Positions 1 to 9,451 are shown, counted from the stretch's first letter. The stretch is 64,000 nt of DNA from Thermococcus sp. SY098 (GCF_035621495.1 NZ_CP141821.1:524760-588759), one strand, 5' to 3'. Made by a program: numbers and translations. Notes: a model not told the origin generated them from the sequence alone.

Positions 1-432
1 TATCTGCGCTTTGGTGAAGAGGTTTATTCTCCACTCATTGAAGAAGGTGAGGCTGATTTAATGTTCGCTTTAGAACCAGCAGAAGCCCTAAGAAACGCAC
101 GCTTTTTAAGCAAAAAGAGCCATGCAATTGTAAATGCCTATCCAATACACACAGCAACAACGCTGGTAGGAAAGGAAAGGTATCCCAATTTAGATGAAAT
201 AAAAGAAGCGCTCCTAAAGATTTGTCCCACTGATATGCTCAACTTCCAAGAGGTGGCAGATAAAATAAATCCAAGAACTTTGGGTGTTGTAATGCTTGGA
301 TATGCCTATGGAAGGGGTCTCATTCCCCTTAAAAAAGACAGTTTAAGAGAAGGAATAAAAGAGACTCTTAAAGAAAAACTCTGGGAAATTAACTTTAGGG
401 CTCTTGAAGAGGGTATAAAATTAGTTCGTTAA
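1..432 (+). CDS. iorB: Indolepyruvate ferredoxin oxidoreductase beta subunit, 3' part
   Basis: The reading frame is open from the first base, so the 5' end lies outside the window; 143 C-terminal residues are visible. The sequence fits the gamma-type domain of 2-oxoacid ferredoxin oxidoreductases as found in IorB: an EVYSPLI segment, a following LEPAEALR stretch, and the NAYPIHTATTLVG segment typical of this subunit. With IorA it would oxidise aryl pyruvates from aromatic amino acid transamination to aryl-acyl-CoA, reducing ferredoxin, in the cytoplasm. iorA would be expected just upstream, outside the window. The subunit assignment rests on recognised motifs and length. Confidence 0.82.
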   Translation, partial: YLRFGEEVYSPLIEEGEADLMFALEPAEALRNARFLSKKSHAIVNAYPIHTATTLVGKERYPNLDEIKEALLKICPTDMLNFQEVADKINPRTLGVVMLGYAYGRGLIPLKKDSLREGIKETLKEKLWEINFRALEEGIKLVR

Positions 433-578
433 CTTTGCTCTTCTCACAATCTTTATATATTCTGCACAATCTATATAGGCATTGACTGTCAGTAATTTCA
501 ACACTGGTGAGAACTATGATGATATATACCGGAATAGATAAGAGGGAATGACCTTTGGCATTCTTGAGGTGGTAAAAG

Positions 579-1493
579 ATGGAATTCAGAAAAATTCAGT
601 TTACTGGTAGGAGCTCCTATATAATCTCCCTTCCAAAAAAATGGATTAAGGAAAATAATTTAAAACAAGGGGATGTTGTGCCGCTGGTCATTAATCCGGA
701 TGGCTCAATAACGATCCTTCCAAAAGAACCTAAAGAAATTAGCGAAAAGAAAGAGTTAATGATTTCAGAGGAATATTCACCAGACATGGCCATCAGGCTT
801 ATTATCTCGGCGTACATCCAGGGCTATGATGTTCTTGAGATTAAATTCACAAAGGAGTTGCCCCATTACAAAGTCAAAATTAGAAAAGTGATTCAAAGCC
901 TGCCGGGAGTGGAGATAATACTTGATGAACCCACAAGGATAGTCGGTAAAAGCCTGCTTGCTGATGAGGAAATAAACCTTAGGGAGATTTTAGAAAGAAT
1001 AAACTCAATAATAGTTTCCATGCTTGAGGATCTATACTTCATGAAAAAATCTCAGACGAAGGAACTAATTAGAGACATCAACGACCTCGAAAACGAGCTT
1101 GATAGATTTTATTTCCTTACAATTAGGGCTGTCAACAAAATACTTTCTAAGAGGAGTTTAATCGAAGAAAGTGGAATCGTCAGGAGAAGCTTTGATCTAA
1201 TTGGAATCTTGTTCATAGTTCGCAACATTGAAAGAATTGGGGATCACATCATCAGGGTTGCCGAAAACTTTGACGATGACATTGAGGTTGAATATATAAG
1301 GAAGATGTACACAGAAATGCTCAGCCAAATAACCAAGAGAGATTTAAAGAAAATAGATACCCTTATGCTTGCTTTGAAAGAAAAAATCAGACAGATAGAC
1401 TACAAAAAGTCCATCGCGATGGACAGCTATCGCAGAATTCTCGAATATTTGGAAAACATAGGTGAAACGATAATTAACATGGCACTAAGCTAA
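579..1493 (+). CDS. AbrB-type DNA-binding domain fused to PhoU-like domain
   Basis: 304 residues. Residues 1-50 form a SpoVT/AbrB-type swapped-hairpin DNA-binding domain (RKIQFTGRSSYIISLPKKWI, then GDVVPL and ITILP). Residues from about 70 to the end are helical, with PhoU-like signatures such as IGDHIIRVAENFDDD near residue 215 and IGETIINMAL at the end. Archaeal proteins with this architecture are annotated as phosphate uptake regulators; the acidic PhoU motifs bind metal. No phosphate transporter is next to it here, so the ligand is inferred from the family. The start follows GAGGTGGTAAAAG; a TATA-like element (GATATATACC, 521-530) lies at a plausible distance. It is probably monocistronic. 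Confidence 0.85.
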   Translation: MEFRKIQFTGRSSYIISLPKKWIKENNLKQGDVVPLVINPDGSITILPKEPKEISEKKELMISEEYSPDMAIRLIISAYIQGYDVLEIKFTKELPHYKVKIRKVIQSLPGVEIILDEPTRIVGKSLLADEEINLREILERINSIIVSMLEDLYFMKKSQTKELIRDINDLENELDRFYFLTIRAVNKILSKRSLIEESGIVRRSFDLIGILFIVRNIERIGDHIIRVAENFDDDIEVEYIRKMYTEMLSQITKRDLKKIDTLMLALKEKIRQIDYKKSIAMDSYRRILEYLENIGETIINMALS

Positions 1494-1555
1494 TCGTCTT
1501 CTCGCTTCCACAACTTTTTTAACATTCTCAAATTCATTAAATAAAGGTGGTCTCA

Positions 1556-2476
1556 ATGGTCGCGATTATCGTTCATGGAGGAGCTGGGACTATCAAGAAT
1601 GAGGAAAAAATACCAAAAGCCATTAAAGGCGTAAGGGAGGCTGTTTTAGCAGGATGGAAAGAACTTAAGAGAGGCTCCGCATTGGACGCTGTAGAAGAGG
1701 CGGTTAAAGCTTTGGAAGACAATCCTGTTTTTAACGCTGGGACAGGGAGTGTGCTAACTTTAGATGGTAGAATTGAAATGGACGCTGCCATTATGAGGGG
1801 CAAAACTCTTGAAGCAGGAGCCGTTGCCAGCATATGGGGCGTTAAAAATCCAATAAGCGTCGCAAGGAAAGTCATGGAGAAAACTGATCATGTTCTTTTA
1901 GTGGGAGAGGGAGCACTTAAATTTGCCCGTATAATGGGTTTTGATGAGTATGATCCAATAACCGAAGAGAGAAGGGAACAATGGAAAAAGCTCAGAGAAA
2001 AACTGCTAAAAGAGGGCACGATTCCATACTGGAAAAAGATCAGCGAGCTGATCAAAGAACACCCCGAAGTTCTAAGGAGCACAGTAGGTGCTGTTGCATT
2101 TGATGGAGAAGAGGTTGTGGCTGGCACTTCAACTGGAGGAGTTTTCTTGAAGATGTTTGGCAGGGTTGGTGATACTCCAATAATAGGCGCTGGCACCTAT
2201 GCAAATGAACTTGCCGGAGCATCTTGCACTGGGCTTGGAGAAGTTGCAATAAAGCTCTCCTTAGCAAAGACCGCAGTTGATTTTGTCAGACTTGGATTGA
2301 GTGCACAGAAAGCAAGTGAAGCTGCAATCGAGATGGCAACCAAATACTTCGGAAAAGATACCATGGGAATTATCATGATTGACCGAGAGGGAAACGTTGG
2401 GTTTGCGAAAAACACAAAGCACATGAGTGTTGCATATCTGAAAGACGGTATGATTGAACCCTTCGCAGGGATATAA
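1556..2476 (+). CDS. Plant-type L-asparaginase / isoaspartyl peptidase (Ntn hydrolase)
   Basis: 306 residues, usual length for the family. It hydrolyses L-asparagine and/or isoaspartyl dipeptides after self-cleavage. Visible motifs are IVHGGAGT at the N-terminus, NPVFNAGTGSVL (about 60), and the cleavage site STVGAV, where the Thr becomes the N-terminal nucleophile, followed by GTSTGG and GAGTYA, which belong to the substrate site. I chose the ATG at 1556 because GGTGG sits five bases upstream; an in-frame GTG at 1547 lies inside that binding site. It is the first gene of a likely operon with the MFS and radical SAM genes downstream (3-base gap, then a 1-base overlap). Confidence 0.9.
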   Translation: MVAIIVHGGAGTIKNEEKIPKAIKGVREAVLAGWKELKRGSALDAVEEAVKALEDNPVFNAGTGSVLTLDGRIEMDAAIMRGKTLEAGAVASIWGVKNPISVARKVMEKTDHVLLVGEGALKFARIMGFDEYDPITEERREQWKKLREKLLKEGTIPYWKKISELIKEHPEVLRSTVGAVAFDGEEVVAGTSTGGVFLKMFGRVGDTPIIGAGTYANELAGASCTGLGEVAIKLSLAKTAVDFVRLGLSAQKASEAAIEMATKYFGKDTMGIIMIDREGNVGFAKNTKHMSVAYLKDGMIEPFAGI

Positions 2477-2478
2477 CC

Positions 2479-3684
2479 ATGAGAACAGAAGATTTTCCGG
2501 GAGATATCTGGATACTTCACATTTCGACATTTTTCTTCTTCCTTGGTATTGCGTTAGTTTCACCCCTAATATCCCCATTAGCAATTCTGTTAGGAGCGAC
2601 TCCCCTCATAGTAGGTTCAATTGCTTCAGTTTCTTCAATTGTCTCATTTTTCTTAAAACCCCTGGGAGGATTTCTTGGGGACAGGGGCTGGAAGTTTCAA
2701 GTTATGATGCTTGGAAGTGGTTTAGGTGCACTTGCCGGAGTTTTTTACATGATGTCTATCTCATTTGGAAATTTGGCACTGTTTGCAGTTGGTAGGGGCA
2801 TTCACGGCTTTGCTATGGCACTGTTTTTCCCCTCCTCGCTTGCAACGGCAATTGAACTCGCTCCAAGGGGCAGAGTGGGTGAGACCTTGGGCTGGCGTGG
2901 GATGATGTTTTCCTTCAGCAACTTAATTGGACCAGCGATTGGAGGCTTTGTTGCTGAATATTTAGGTTTTCAATCAGCTTTTGCTTTTACAGTTGTTTTC
3001 TCGTTAATTGCACTGTTTTTTGTATCGATCGCATACAACAAGGACAAAAACAAAATTAAGACAAAGAGAGAGGAAAAACATGAACATGTATCATACCGTC
3101 AGCTACTGAATGCATTCTTCATCGCGGCTTGTTTTTCATTGCTTTTCATGTCTCTGGCATATAGCGGGACATTCACTTTCTTACCTGCATTGTACAAAGT
3201 CTTGGGATTAGGCACAAGCGCCTTTGGGATATATGCCAGCATAATGGGTGGATTCAGCTTACTCACAAGAGTCTTTGGGGGAAGAGAAGCCGATAGGAGG
3301 GGCCCAATTCCTGTTGCAACTTTTGGATTTCTGCTACTCTTACTCGCATATATCATGCTGTCTTTACATCCAACTCCACCCCTGGCATATCTAAGTGCAA
3401 TTCCTCTTGGAATGGGCTTTGGCTTTGCTGTTCCTTCCCTCCAGATGATGGCATTGGCCAAACTCCCGCAAAAAATCAGGACTTTTGGTTCGAGTATCTA
3501 CACAATGTTCTTTGATCTCGGCTACTTAGCAGGACCCCTGGTATTTGGGTACATTGCTCAACTTAAAAATAGCTATGAAGCAGTTTTTCCAATGTTCCCG
3601 CTGGTTACAATTTTATCATTAATCATTCTCCAACTCCCAAGGTTTTTAAAGAGAGATAGCCAAAGCAAAAAGGGTGTGAGCTAA
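2479..3684 (+). CDS. MFS transporter
   Basis: 401 residues, about 12 hydrophobic segments in two halves joined by a charged central loop near residues 190-210 (NKDKNKIKTKREEKHEH). The loop after TM2 carries GGFLGDRGWK, a form of the MFS loop 2-3 signature, and the second half has the matching GGREADRRG. It probably exports or imports a small solute; the substrate cannot be read from the sequence. The start comes three bases after the isoaspartyl peptidase stop, and its last base is shared with the start of the radical SAM gene, so the three are probably cotranscribed. A drug-exporter-like protein is equally possible. Confidence 0.85.
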   Translation: MRTEDFPGDIWILHISTFFFFLGIALVSPLISPLAILLGATPLIVGSIASVSSIVSFFLKPLGGFLGDRGWKFQVMMLGSGLGALAGVFYMMSISFGNLALFAVGRGIHGFAMALFFPSSLATAIELAPRGRVGETLGWRGMMFSFSNLIGPAIGGFVAEYLGFQSAFAFTVVFSLIALFFVSIAYNKDKNKIKTKREEKHEHVSYRQLLNAFFIAACFSLLFMSLAYSGTFTFLPALYKVLGLGTSAFGIYASIMGGFSLLTRVFGGREADRRGPIPVATFGFLLLLLAYIMLSLHPTPPLAYLSAIPLGMGFGFAVPSLQMMALAKLPQKIRTFGSSIYTMFFDLGYLAGPLVFGYIAQLKNSYEAVFPMFPLVTILSLIILQLPRFLKRDSQSKKGVS

Positions 3685-4640
3685 TGCTCATTAGAGTTTC
3701 ATATGGAACGGCCATCGCAATGGGACTAATAAAGGCAAAGATGCTTGCAAGGCCAACTACAGCCTACCTGATGATCTATCATAATGGAAGGTGCATAAAC
3801 AATTGTGCTTTCTGTCCACAGGCAAGAGAGAGCAGGGCAGATTTAAAAAAGCTCTCACGGGTAACATGGCCTGTCTTTGACCTCAAGACTGTTCTTGAAA
3901 AGTTAGAGAACGGAAAGTTTGCAAGGATATGCCTACAAACTGTTGATTATGAAGGTCTGGAGGAGGATGTATTGACACTCCTTGGAGCTTTTTACAGTCT
4001 AAACTTGCCAATATCAGTCTCCATAACCCCAGTTGATAGAAGGTATCTCCAGAAGTTTAGAGAGCTCGGCGTTGATTATATCGGTGTTGGATTAGATGTT
4101 GCAAGTGAGAGGCTCTACAACAAGATCAAGGAATCTTTATATTCTTGGGATGAAATGTGGAGATTCACAAAGGATATCATTGAACTCTTCGGTGAAAAGA
4201 AAGCATTTGTCCATTTGATAATTGGACTTGGTGAAACAGATAAAGAGGCACTTGAAACTATTCAAAAAGCTTATGATATTGGTGCGGAGGTGTCACTTTT
4301 TGCCTTTACACCAATCAAGGGAACAAAGCTCGAAAATCTTAAACCTCCCGGTTTAAATAGATACAGGAAAATCCAGATTGGACATTATCTCATTAAAAAT
4401 GGAATAAAACGTGTTGAAGAGTTTAAATTTGATGACAAAGGAAATGTACTTAGCTTTGGAATAAGCAAGGAAGATCTCATGAGAGTTCTCCAAGAAATTG
4501 CAGTAATGACCCATGGATGTCCGGGATGCAACAGGCCATATTACAATGAAAGGCCGAGCAATGAGCCATATAACTTCCCTGTTAAACCAAAAGAGGAATA
4601 CTTAATAAAGCTCATAAAGAAAATCTTTAGTGAGATTTGA
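3684..4640 (+). CDS. Radical SAM protein, biotin synthase-related (possibly LipS2-like)
   Basis: 318 residues. The radical SAM cluster motif is CINNCAFC (CxxxCxxC, about residues 32-39). The TIM-barrel continues with VGLDVASERLY and LIIGLGETDKE, which resemble the SAM-binding and GxIxGxxE motifs. A second cysteine group near the C-terminus, HGCPGCNRPYYN, could hold an auxiliary Fe-S cluster or metal. The layout resembles the biotin synthase-related family that includes one half of the two-protein lipoyl synthase (LipS1/LipS2) described in Thermococcus kodakarensis; that link is from memory and needs alignment. The ATG overlaps the stop of the MFS gene by one base, preceded by GGGTGTGAGC. It converges on and overlaps the TPR gene. 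Confidence 0.72.
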   Translation: MLIRVSYGTAIAMGLIKAKMLARPTTAYLMIYHNGRCINNCAFCPQARESRADLKKLSRVTWPVFDLKTVLEKLENGKFARICLQTVDYEGLEEDVLTLLGAFYSLNLPISVSITPVDRRYLQKFRELGVDYIGVGLDVASERLYNKIKESLYSWDEMWRFTKDIIELFGEKKAFVHLIIGLGETDKEALETIQKAYDIGAEVSLFAFTPIKGTKLENLKPPGLNRYRKIQIGHYLIKNGIKRVEEFKFDDKGNVLSFGISKEDLMRVLQEIAVMTHGCPGCNRPYYNERPSNEPYNFPVKPKEEYLIKLIKKIFSEI

Positions 4641-5169
4641 TCAACATTCCAAGAGCTTTTTTTAGCTCTGGAGTGCTGATTGATTCTAAATATTTTGTTA
4701 TGTCCTTTTCCCCCTCTGCTATTGCTATTAATCCTCTCACAAATGCATATAACTCCTCATTACTCTCAAGATATCCGCACATTGATTCCATGTTCTCTTT
4801 AAACACTTCCAAATTTCCCCGTTCTTTCAAGATAAAGAGCATATCCCGGATTCTCTCAATACCAACTAAGTATAAATCTCTGTTTGGGGCATTATAGAGG
4901 GCTCTTAATGCACACTTTATACTTCCCCTGTAGTTGTCCTCCTCAAAAAAGACTTCAGCCAGCTTAAAGCATGCTTCAAAGTAAATTTCAGGAAAATAGT
5001 CTTTTGAAAGCTCTAATACTTTATCAAGCTTTTTCTTCGCTGTTTCAAACTCTCCCTTATTCTCAGCTTCCAATGCCTCTCTAAAAAGCTCAGCTATCTT
5101 ACGTCTCTTCTCCCACATTTCAAACTCTTTTAAAAACCTCGGCTTCTTCTCCATTCTATTTCGCCACAT
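4627..5169 (-). CDS. TPR-like helical repeat protein, function unknown
   Basis: 180 residues, almost entirely helical and highly charged. Helix pairs with TPR spacing can be seen: AELFREALEAENKGEFETAKKKL (positions 27-49; only key pattern given), then YFEACFKLAEVFFEEDNYRGSI and a further pair. Such proteins serve as protein interaction scaffolds. An ATG at 5154 (MEKKPRF) is an alternative start; the one at 5169 has AGGTATC upstream. It lies 13 bases downstream of the RIO2 gene on the same strand and may be cotranscribed, hinting at a link to ribosome maturation, though that is inference only. Its 3' end overlaps the convergent radical SAM gene by 14 bases. Confidence 0.7.
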   Translation of the reverse strand: MWRNRMEKKPRFLKEFEMWEKRRKIAELFREALEAENKGEFETAKKKLDKVLELSKDYFPEIYFEACFKLAEVFFEEDNYRGSIKCALRALYNAPNRDLYLVGIERIRDMLFILKERGNLEVFKENMESMCGYLESNEELYAFVRGLIAIAEGEKDITKYLESISTPELKKALGMLIKSH

Positions 5170-5182
5170 TATTGATACCTAC

Positions 5183-6118
5183 TTAATCCTTATTATCTTT
5201 TTCTCCTCTACTTTCTAACCAAGCTTCATAGAAGTCATTCCAAACCTCACTAAAGTCCTTTTTAACTCGCCATCTTCTGTGAAAAGCATTCAGTAAAACT
5301 GATATATCCCTTCTTAGGTACTCCAAACTCTCTGGATATGCAGTTGGCAGGTATTGAGGCCAGTCAATAATCAAGATATCATCATCTTCTGTTAGAACTA
5401 TGTTGAACTCGCTCATATCAGAATGAACAATTCCAAAGCGCACTATCTTAAGATATTCGTCTAAAACCTTATTGAGAATATCCTCAGCCTCCTCCCTTGT
5501 CAAATCATCATCCCTAAGTTCGCTCAGCTCAACACCCTCAATGAACTCCATTACTATGGCATGTCTGTTCCATGCTATCGGCTTCGGAACTTTGGCTATG
5601 GGAGAAAGCAACTGCAGAGCCTCATGCTCTCTCTCAGCAACTAAACGTGAGATGTAGAGCCAGCTTATATGATGTTTGTCAATAAAATCCCTTCTGTAGA
5701 GTTTAATTCTGGTAAAACTTGTCCTCCCAATACGGTTGAACTTGACTGCGACTTTTTCTCCTTGTGGAGTTATTCCAACATAAACATCAGCTTCTTTTCC
5801 AACACCAATCTGAGTTTGACTTATTGCCTCGATAACACCTTTCCTTGCAAAGGCTCTAATCGCTAAAACATCATATCCATGAATAGTGAGCTGATAGCCA
5901 ATATAACCAATATCACTTCTCCTCCTTACGAGCATCCAGTTATCAAGTTTCCCTAAGCGATAAGAAGCAGTCTCAACATCGGTTCTCGCAAACTTGGCAA
6001 TATCCTCTAAAGGTACCCATTGGTGATGGCGCATATTCAACTCTACCCCTCTCAATATCCGAAAATCTATGTCTTTGAGATTGTGATAAACTTCAAGTGC
6101 TATTAGTTTGCTGACCAT
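5183..6118 (-). CDS. rio2: RIO2 serine/threonine kinase/ATPase, ribosome maturation
   Basis: About 311 residues. An N-terminal winged-helix domain (residues 1-90, with LRGVELNMRHHQWVPL) is followed by the RIO kinase domain: GVGKEADVYVG flexible P-loop, VAVKFNR with the phosphate-contacting Lys, IVHSDMSEFNIV catalytic loop with the Asp and Asn, and ILIIDWPQY metal-binding loop. The winged helix is diagnostic of RIO2 as opposed to RIO1. It acts in final 40S-type small-subunit maturation. I prefer the ATG at 6118, preceded by GGGGT, over one at 6148, because 6118 matches the usual start of the winged helix and leaves room for a TATA element (GTTTAAAAA) just upstream. Confidence 0.93.
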   Translation of the reverse strand: MVSKLIALEVYHNLKDIDFRILRGVELNMRHHQWVPLEDIAKFARTDVETASYRLGKLDNWMLVRRRSDIGYIGYQLTIHGYDVLAIRAFARKGVIEAISQTQIGVGKEADVYVGITPQGEKVAVKFNRIGRTSFTRIKLYRRDFIDKHHISWLYISRLVAEREHEALQLLSPIAKVPKPIAWNRHAIVMEFIEGVELSELRDDDLTREEAEDILNKVLDEYLKIVRFGIVHSDMSEFNIVLTEDDDILIIDWPQYLPTAYPESLEYLRRDISVLLNAFHRRWRVKKDFSEVWNDFYEAWLESRGEKDNKD

Positions 6119-6208
6119 TTTTACCCCAGTAAGAGTTTGAAGGTTCATTTTTAAACCCTTACCTAATCTAAGATAAATTTTTAAACGCTTAACTCTTTAT
6201 CTAAAAGC

Positions 6209-7321
6209 ATGCGGAAGAAACTATTATTGCTCCTCTCCCTCGGATGGATATTTAACTATGCCCATAGAATGGCCATCCCACCTCTCATCCCTGTAATAAA
6301 GACAGAGCTTGGAATCAACAACGCCCAAGCAGGTCTTCTGATGACTTCCCTTCTCTTACCCTATGCTCTAATTCAGGTTCCCGCAGGATATTTGGGGGAT
6401 AAACTTGGAAGAAAAAAGCTTGTTGTGATCAGTATTCTTGGTTATTCCCTTGCAAGTGCACTCATAATCTTTGCAAGAGAGTATTGGGAATTGTTAAGCA
6501 TAAGAGCTCTTTACGGCATTTTCGCAGGTCTTTACTATGCTCCAGCGACAGCTCTAATCAGCGACATTTATAAAGAGAAGAAAGGTTCAGCTCTTGGTGT
6601 TTTTATGGTTGGCCCGCCAATAGGAAGTGGGATAGCTCCTCTGATTGTTGTTCCTATTGCGTTGGCTCTGGAGTGGAGATATGCATTTTTGGTTCTCTCT
6701 GCTATGAGTGCGATAATTGGCATTACATTGCTTCTATCCATAAAAGGAGAACTTCATGAAGTTGAACATGCAAAGCTTAGAATCCCAAAGCATGTCATTA
6801 GGCTGAGCATTATGAATTTCATAAGTATGCTGGCATTCTTTGGCATGCTGACATTTCTTCCAGATTTCTTTGTAAACAGGGGGAGAAGCTTAGAGGAAGC
6901 TTCATTATATTTTTCTATCCTCTCAATAGTTGGGATTGCAGGCTCTTTGGTAGGTGGTACAATTTATGACAGGCTTAAAAAGAAAAGCTTAATTCTGTCC
7001 CTTGGATTTAATGCCTTTCTCTCATTCCTGTTAGCAAAAACAGCAATGCCCATAATAATGCCAATTCTGGGTTTGTTTTTCTACTCAGTTGGTCCGATAG
7101 TTACAGCGTATACTGCAGAACAGGCAACAAATGAAAATAAAGGATCAGTAATGGGTTTTGTCAATATGATGGGATTCTTTGGAGCAACTCTCGGCCCATA
7201 TCTCCTTGGAGTCCTAATTGACACCTTGGGTTATGGGGAGGCATTTTATTTTATTCCACTGACGTATGTGGCTGCAGTGATAATAATAGGGACACAAAAG
7301 AAAAAGATCAACCATACATAA
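6209..7321 (+). CDS. MFS transporter
   Basis: 370 residues with about 12 predicted membrane segments. Loop 2-3 reads [12 protein letters not shown], a textbook MFS signature, and the second half repeats it as [12 protein letters not shown]. No substrate can be assigned. There is no clear ribosome binding site; a TATA-like AATTTTTAAACGC lies roughly 25-30 bases before the ATG, so the mRNA could be leaderless. It is divergent from rio2 and converges on pan, overlapping its 3' end by 14 bases. Confidence 0.85.
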   Translation: MRKKLLLLLSLGWIFNYAHRMAIPPLIPVIKTELGINNAQAGLLMTSLLLPYALIQVPAGYLGDKLGRKKLVVISILGYSLASALIIFAREYWELLSIRALYGIFAGLYYAPATALISDIYKEKKGSALGVFMVGPPIGSGIAPLIVVPIALALEWRYAFLVLSAMSAIIGITLLLSIKGELHEVEHAKLRIPKHVIRLSIMNFISMLAFFGMLTFLPDFFVNRGRSLEEASLYFSILSIVGIAGSLVGGTIYDRLKKKSLILSLGFNAFLSFLLAKTAMPIIMPILGLFFYSVGPIVTAYTAEQATNENKGSVMGFVNMMGFFGATLGPYLLGVLIDTLGYGEAFYFIPLTYVAAVIIIGTQKKKINHT

Positions 7322-8504
7322 CTTCATGCATAGCTATCTGCTGTGCTAATCTCTGTTCTGAGCCAAATACCTTCTCCACAGCCTTCAGGAAATCTTCCTG
7401 TGTTACATACTCCCTCCTGTCTCTGATGGCGAACATTCCAGCTTCCGTTGCTATGGCTTTGAGATCTGCACCGCTTGCCCCTTCTGTCATCTCTGCAATA
7501 ACTCTAAGATCGACGTTCCTGAGGTTCATCTTCCTTGTGTGAACCTTGAGGATTTCCAGTCTACCTGCAAAGTCAGGTAACGGAACTTCAATCAACCTGT
7601 CAAATCTTCCTGGCCTAAGAAGTGCTGGATCTAAGATATCAGGTCTGTTAGTTGCTGCTATTACCTTAACGTTACCCCTTGGATCAAATCCGTCAAGTTC
7701 TGCTAAAAGCTGCATTAAGGTTCTGTTGACTTCTCTTTCTCCCCCAGTGGTTTCCTCTAATCTTTTAGCCCCTATGGCATCAATTTCATCTATGAAGATT
7801 ATAGTGGGGGCTTTTTCTTTTGCCAGCTCAAACAGCTCATGCACCAATCGAGCACCTTCTCCAATGTATTTTCTTACAAGCTCACTGCCAACAACCCTGA
7901 TGAATGTTGCATTAACCTCCCTTGCAAGAGCTTTGGCCATCAATGTTTTTCCACATCCCGGTGGACCATAAAGGAGAACACCCTTAGGCGGCTCAATTCC
8001 AACCTTTTCAAACAGCTCTGGATGTTTAAGCGGAAGCTCAACTGCCTCTCTGAGTTCTTGTAACTGCTTCTTCAGCCCACCAATGTCGTTATACGTTACG
8101 TTTGGTCTATCAATAACTTCAAACCCAAGGACAGAAGGATCCTTCGGTGATGGCAGTATTTCAACAACAGCCATTGTCCTCTGGTCAAGTGCCACTCTAC
8201 TCCCCGGTTTCAGCTTTTCCTTCTCAATCCATGGGGCTATTCTGACCACAAATCTCGGACCGTTGTAATTCTGAACTATCGCCCTGTCATCGTCGAGTAT
8301 CTCAAGCAAAGTTCCAGCAAAAGCTGGTGGCTGTCTTAACCTTGACATCTCCATTCTTAAGCGTGAAAGCTCCCTCTCAAGTCTCTCCTTGTCTGCCTCA
8401 AGGGTTCTCACTTGAAGTTCAAGCTGTCTAATTCTTCTTTTTAGATAAATGATGTAATCATCATACTCATCATGAGATTTGACGACATCATTAATGTCAC
8501 TCAT
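7308..8504 (-). CDS. pan: Proteasome-activating nucleotidase PAN (AAA ATPase)
   Basis: 398 residues, normal length. It unfolds substrates and feeds them to the 20S proteasome. There is an N-terminal coiled coil (about 15-57), an OB domain (about 65-125), and an AAA module with Walker A GPPGCGKT (about 180-187), Walker [10 protein letters not shown] (about 235-243), sensor 1 VIAATNRPD and arginine-finger region RPGRFDR. The C-terminus ends in MYG, fitting the HbYX motif (hydrophobic-Tyr-any) that docks into the proteasome alpha ring. The beta subunit gene is in this window at 53.7 kb. A palindromic TATA-like CTTTATAAAG sits at 8597-8606, between this gene and the divergent cas6. Confidence 0.97.
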   Translation of the reverse strand: MSDINDVVKSHDEYDDYIIYLKRRIRQLELQVRTLEADKERLERELSRLRMEMSRLRQPPAFAGTLLEILDDDRAIVQNYNGPRFVVRIAPWIEKEKLKPGSRVALDQRTMAVVEILPSPKDPSVLGFEVIDRPNVTYNDIGGLKKQLQELREAVELPLKHPELFEKVGIEPPKGVLLYGPPGCGKTLMAKALAREVNATFIRVVGSELVRKYIGEGARLVHELFELAKEKAPTIIFIDEIDAIGAKRLEETTGGEREVNRTLMQLLAELDGFDPRGNVKVIAATNRPDILDPALLRPGRFDRLIEVPLPDFAGRLEILKVHTRKMNLRNVDLRVIAEMTEGASGADLKAIATEAGMFAIRDRREYVTQEDFLKAVEKVFGSEQRLAQQIAMHEVMYG

Positions 8505-8701
8505 AACCTATCCCTCCATAACTAATTTGGTGAGAAGAACTTTTAACTCTATTCCCGATTACCATTAGATTCGCCTAACCTTCACTTCTTAAGCTTCTTT
8601 ATAAAGTTTTGGTACGATTTTTGATATGTACTAACTCAACTCGAAATTCTTATTAACGATGAATGCGTATATTTTAATGCTTAATCAGGAGGGTGGGTTT
8701 A

Positions 8702-9451
8702 ATGAGAATAGAAATCAGGCTCAAACCCAGAGATGAAGGAACAATTCTCCCCTTTAACTACAACTATGATGTCTACACTCAAATTATTCAAAAAGTAGCC
8801 ATAAACTCCCCCGAGCTTGCAAGATTGCTGGAAACTACCCACAAGGACTACTTTACATTCTCCAGAATAATGGTAAGAAAAAGAGAACTTATACCCGATA
8901 AGGGAATTAAAATTCTGTCCGATGAGGTATGCCTTTACATCTCTTCTTCAGTTGTTGATGTAATAAAATCCATAGTTGAGGGATTCATTGAGAATCCTGT
9001 GCTTCAAATTGAAAATTCAACATTCATCATGGATGGTGTTAAGGTTCTCCGAGAACCCAAGATAAAAGATGGTACTCTCTTCTCCACTCTGAGCCCTATA
9101 ATAGTGCGGACGGTAAAGCTTGAAGGTAATAGAATGAAAATTTGGGATTTATACCCCAGTGAGGAAACATTTCACGATAAGCTCAGGAAAATAATGCTAA
9201 TGCGCTTTTCTGAAATTGAGGAGAGAATGCCCGAGGACAAAGATTTTAGAATCGATGTTATAAAGTACAAACCTGTTAGGATTAAAGTCAAGGATACATA
9301 CTTCCGGGGTTCTCTCATGGTATTCAGGTATTACGGATCAAAAGAAATAGCAAAATTTGCCTATGAAAATGGATTTGGCGAAAAAACGAAATATGGGTTT
9401 GGAATGGTCAAAGTAATTGATGAAGAAGAAGCACAACGAAGCCGAGAATAG
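8702..9451 (+). CDS. cas6: Cas6-family CRISPR repeat endoribonuclease
   Basis: 249 residues. The family cleaves CRISPR repeat transcripts into crRNAs. Two ferredoxin-like RAMP folds are expected; the C-terminal glycine-rich loop GFGEKTKYGFGMVKV is the clearest mark, and FTFSRIMVRKRE (about 51-62), KVLREPK and STLSPI follow the Pyrococcus Cas6 pattern. His47 in the segment before FTFS is the likely catalytic His, but it lies four residues closer to FTFS than I recall for P. furiosus Cas6, so alignment is needed. The ATG at 8702 has GGAGGGTGGG upstream. No other cas gene and no repeat array is visible in the window. The 3' end overlaps the convergent transferase gene by 44 bases. Confidence 0.85.
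   Translation: MRIEIRLKPRDEGTILPFNYNYDVYTQIIQKVAINSPELARLLETTHKDYFTFSRIMVRKRELIPDKGIKILSDEVCLYISSSVVDVIKSIVEGFIENPVLQIENSTFIMDGVKVLREPKIKDGTLFSTLSPIIVRTVKLEGNRMKIWDLYPSEETFHDKLRKIMLMRFSEIEERMPEDKDFRIDVIKYKPVRIKVKDTYFRGSLMVFRYYGSKEIAKFAYENGFGEKTKYGFGMVKVIDEEEAQRSRE

Noticed and set aside
505-560. Possible C/D box RNA (ATGATGA near 515)
   Set aside because: No D or D' CTGA at proper spacing; the stretch is better explained as a promoter (GATATATACC).
541-578. Hairpin GAATG-N8-CATTC before the PhoU-like gene
   Set aside because: Only five base pairs, expected often by chance.
8505-8701. CRISPR array beside cas6
   Set aside because: I looked for repeated 25-40 base units here and in the other gaps and found none; the gap holds only promoter elements.
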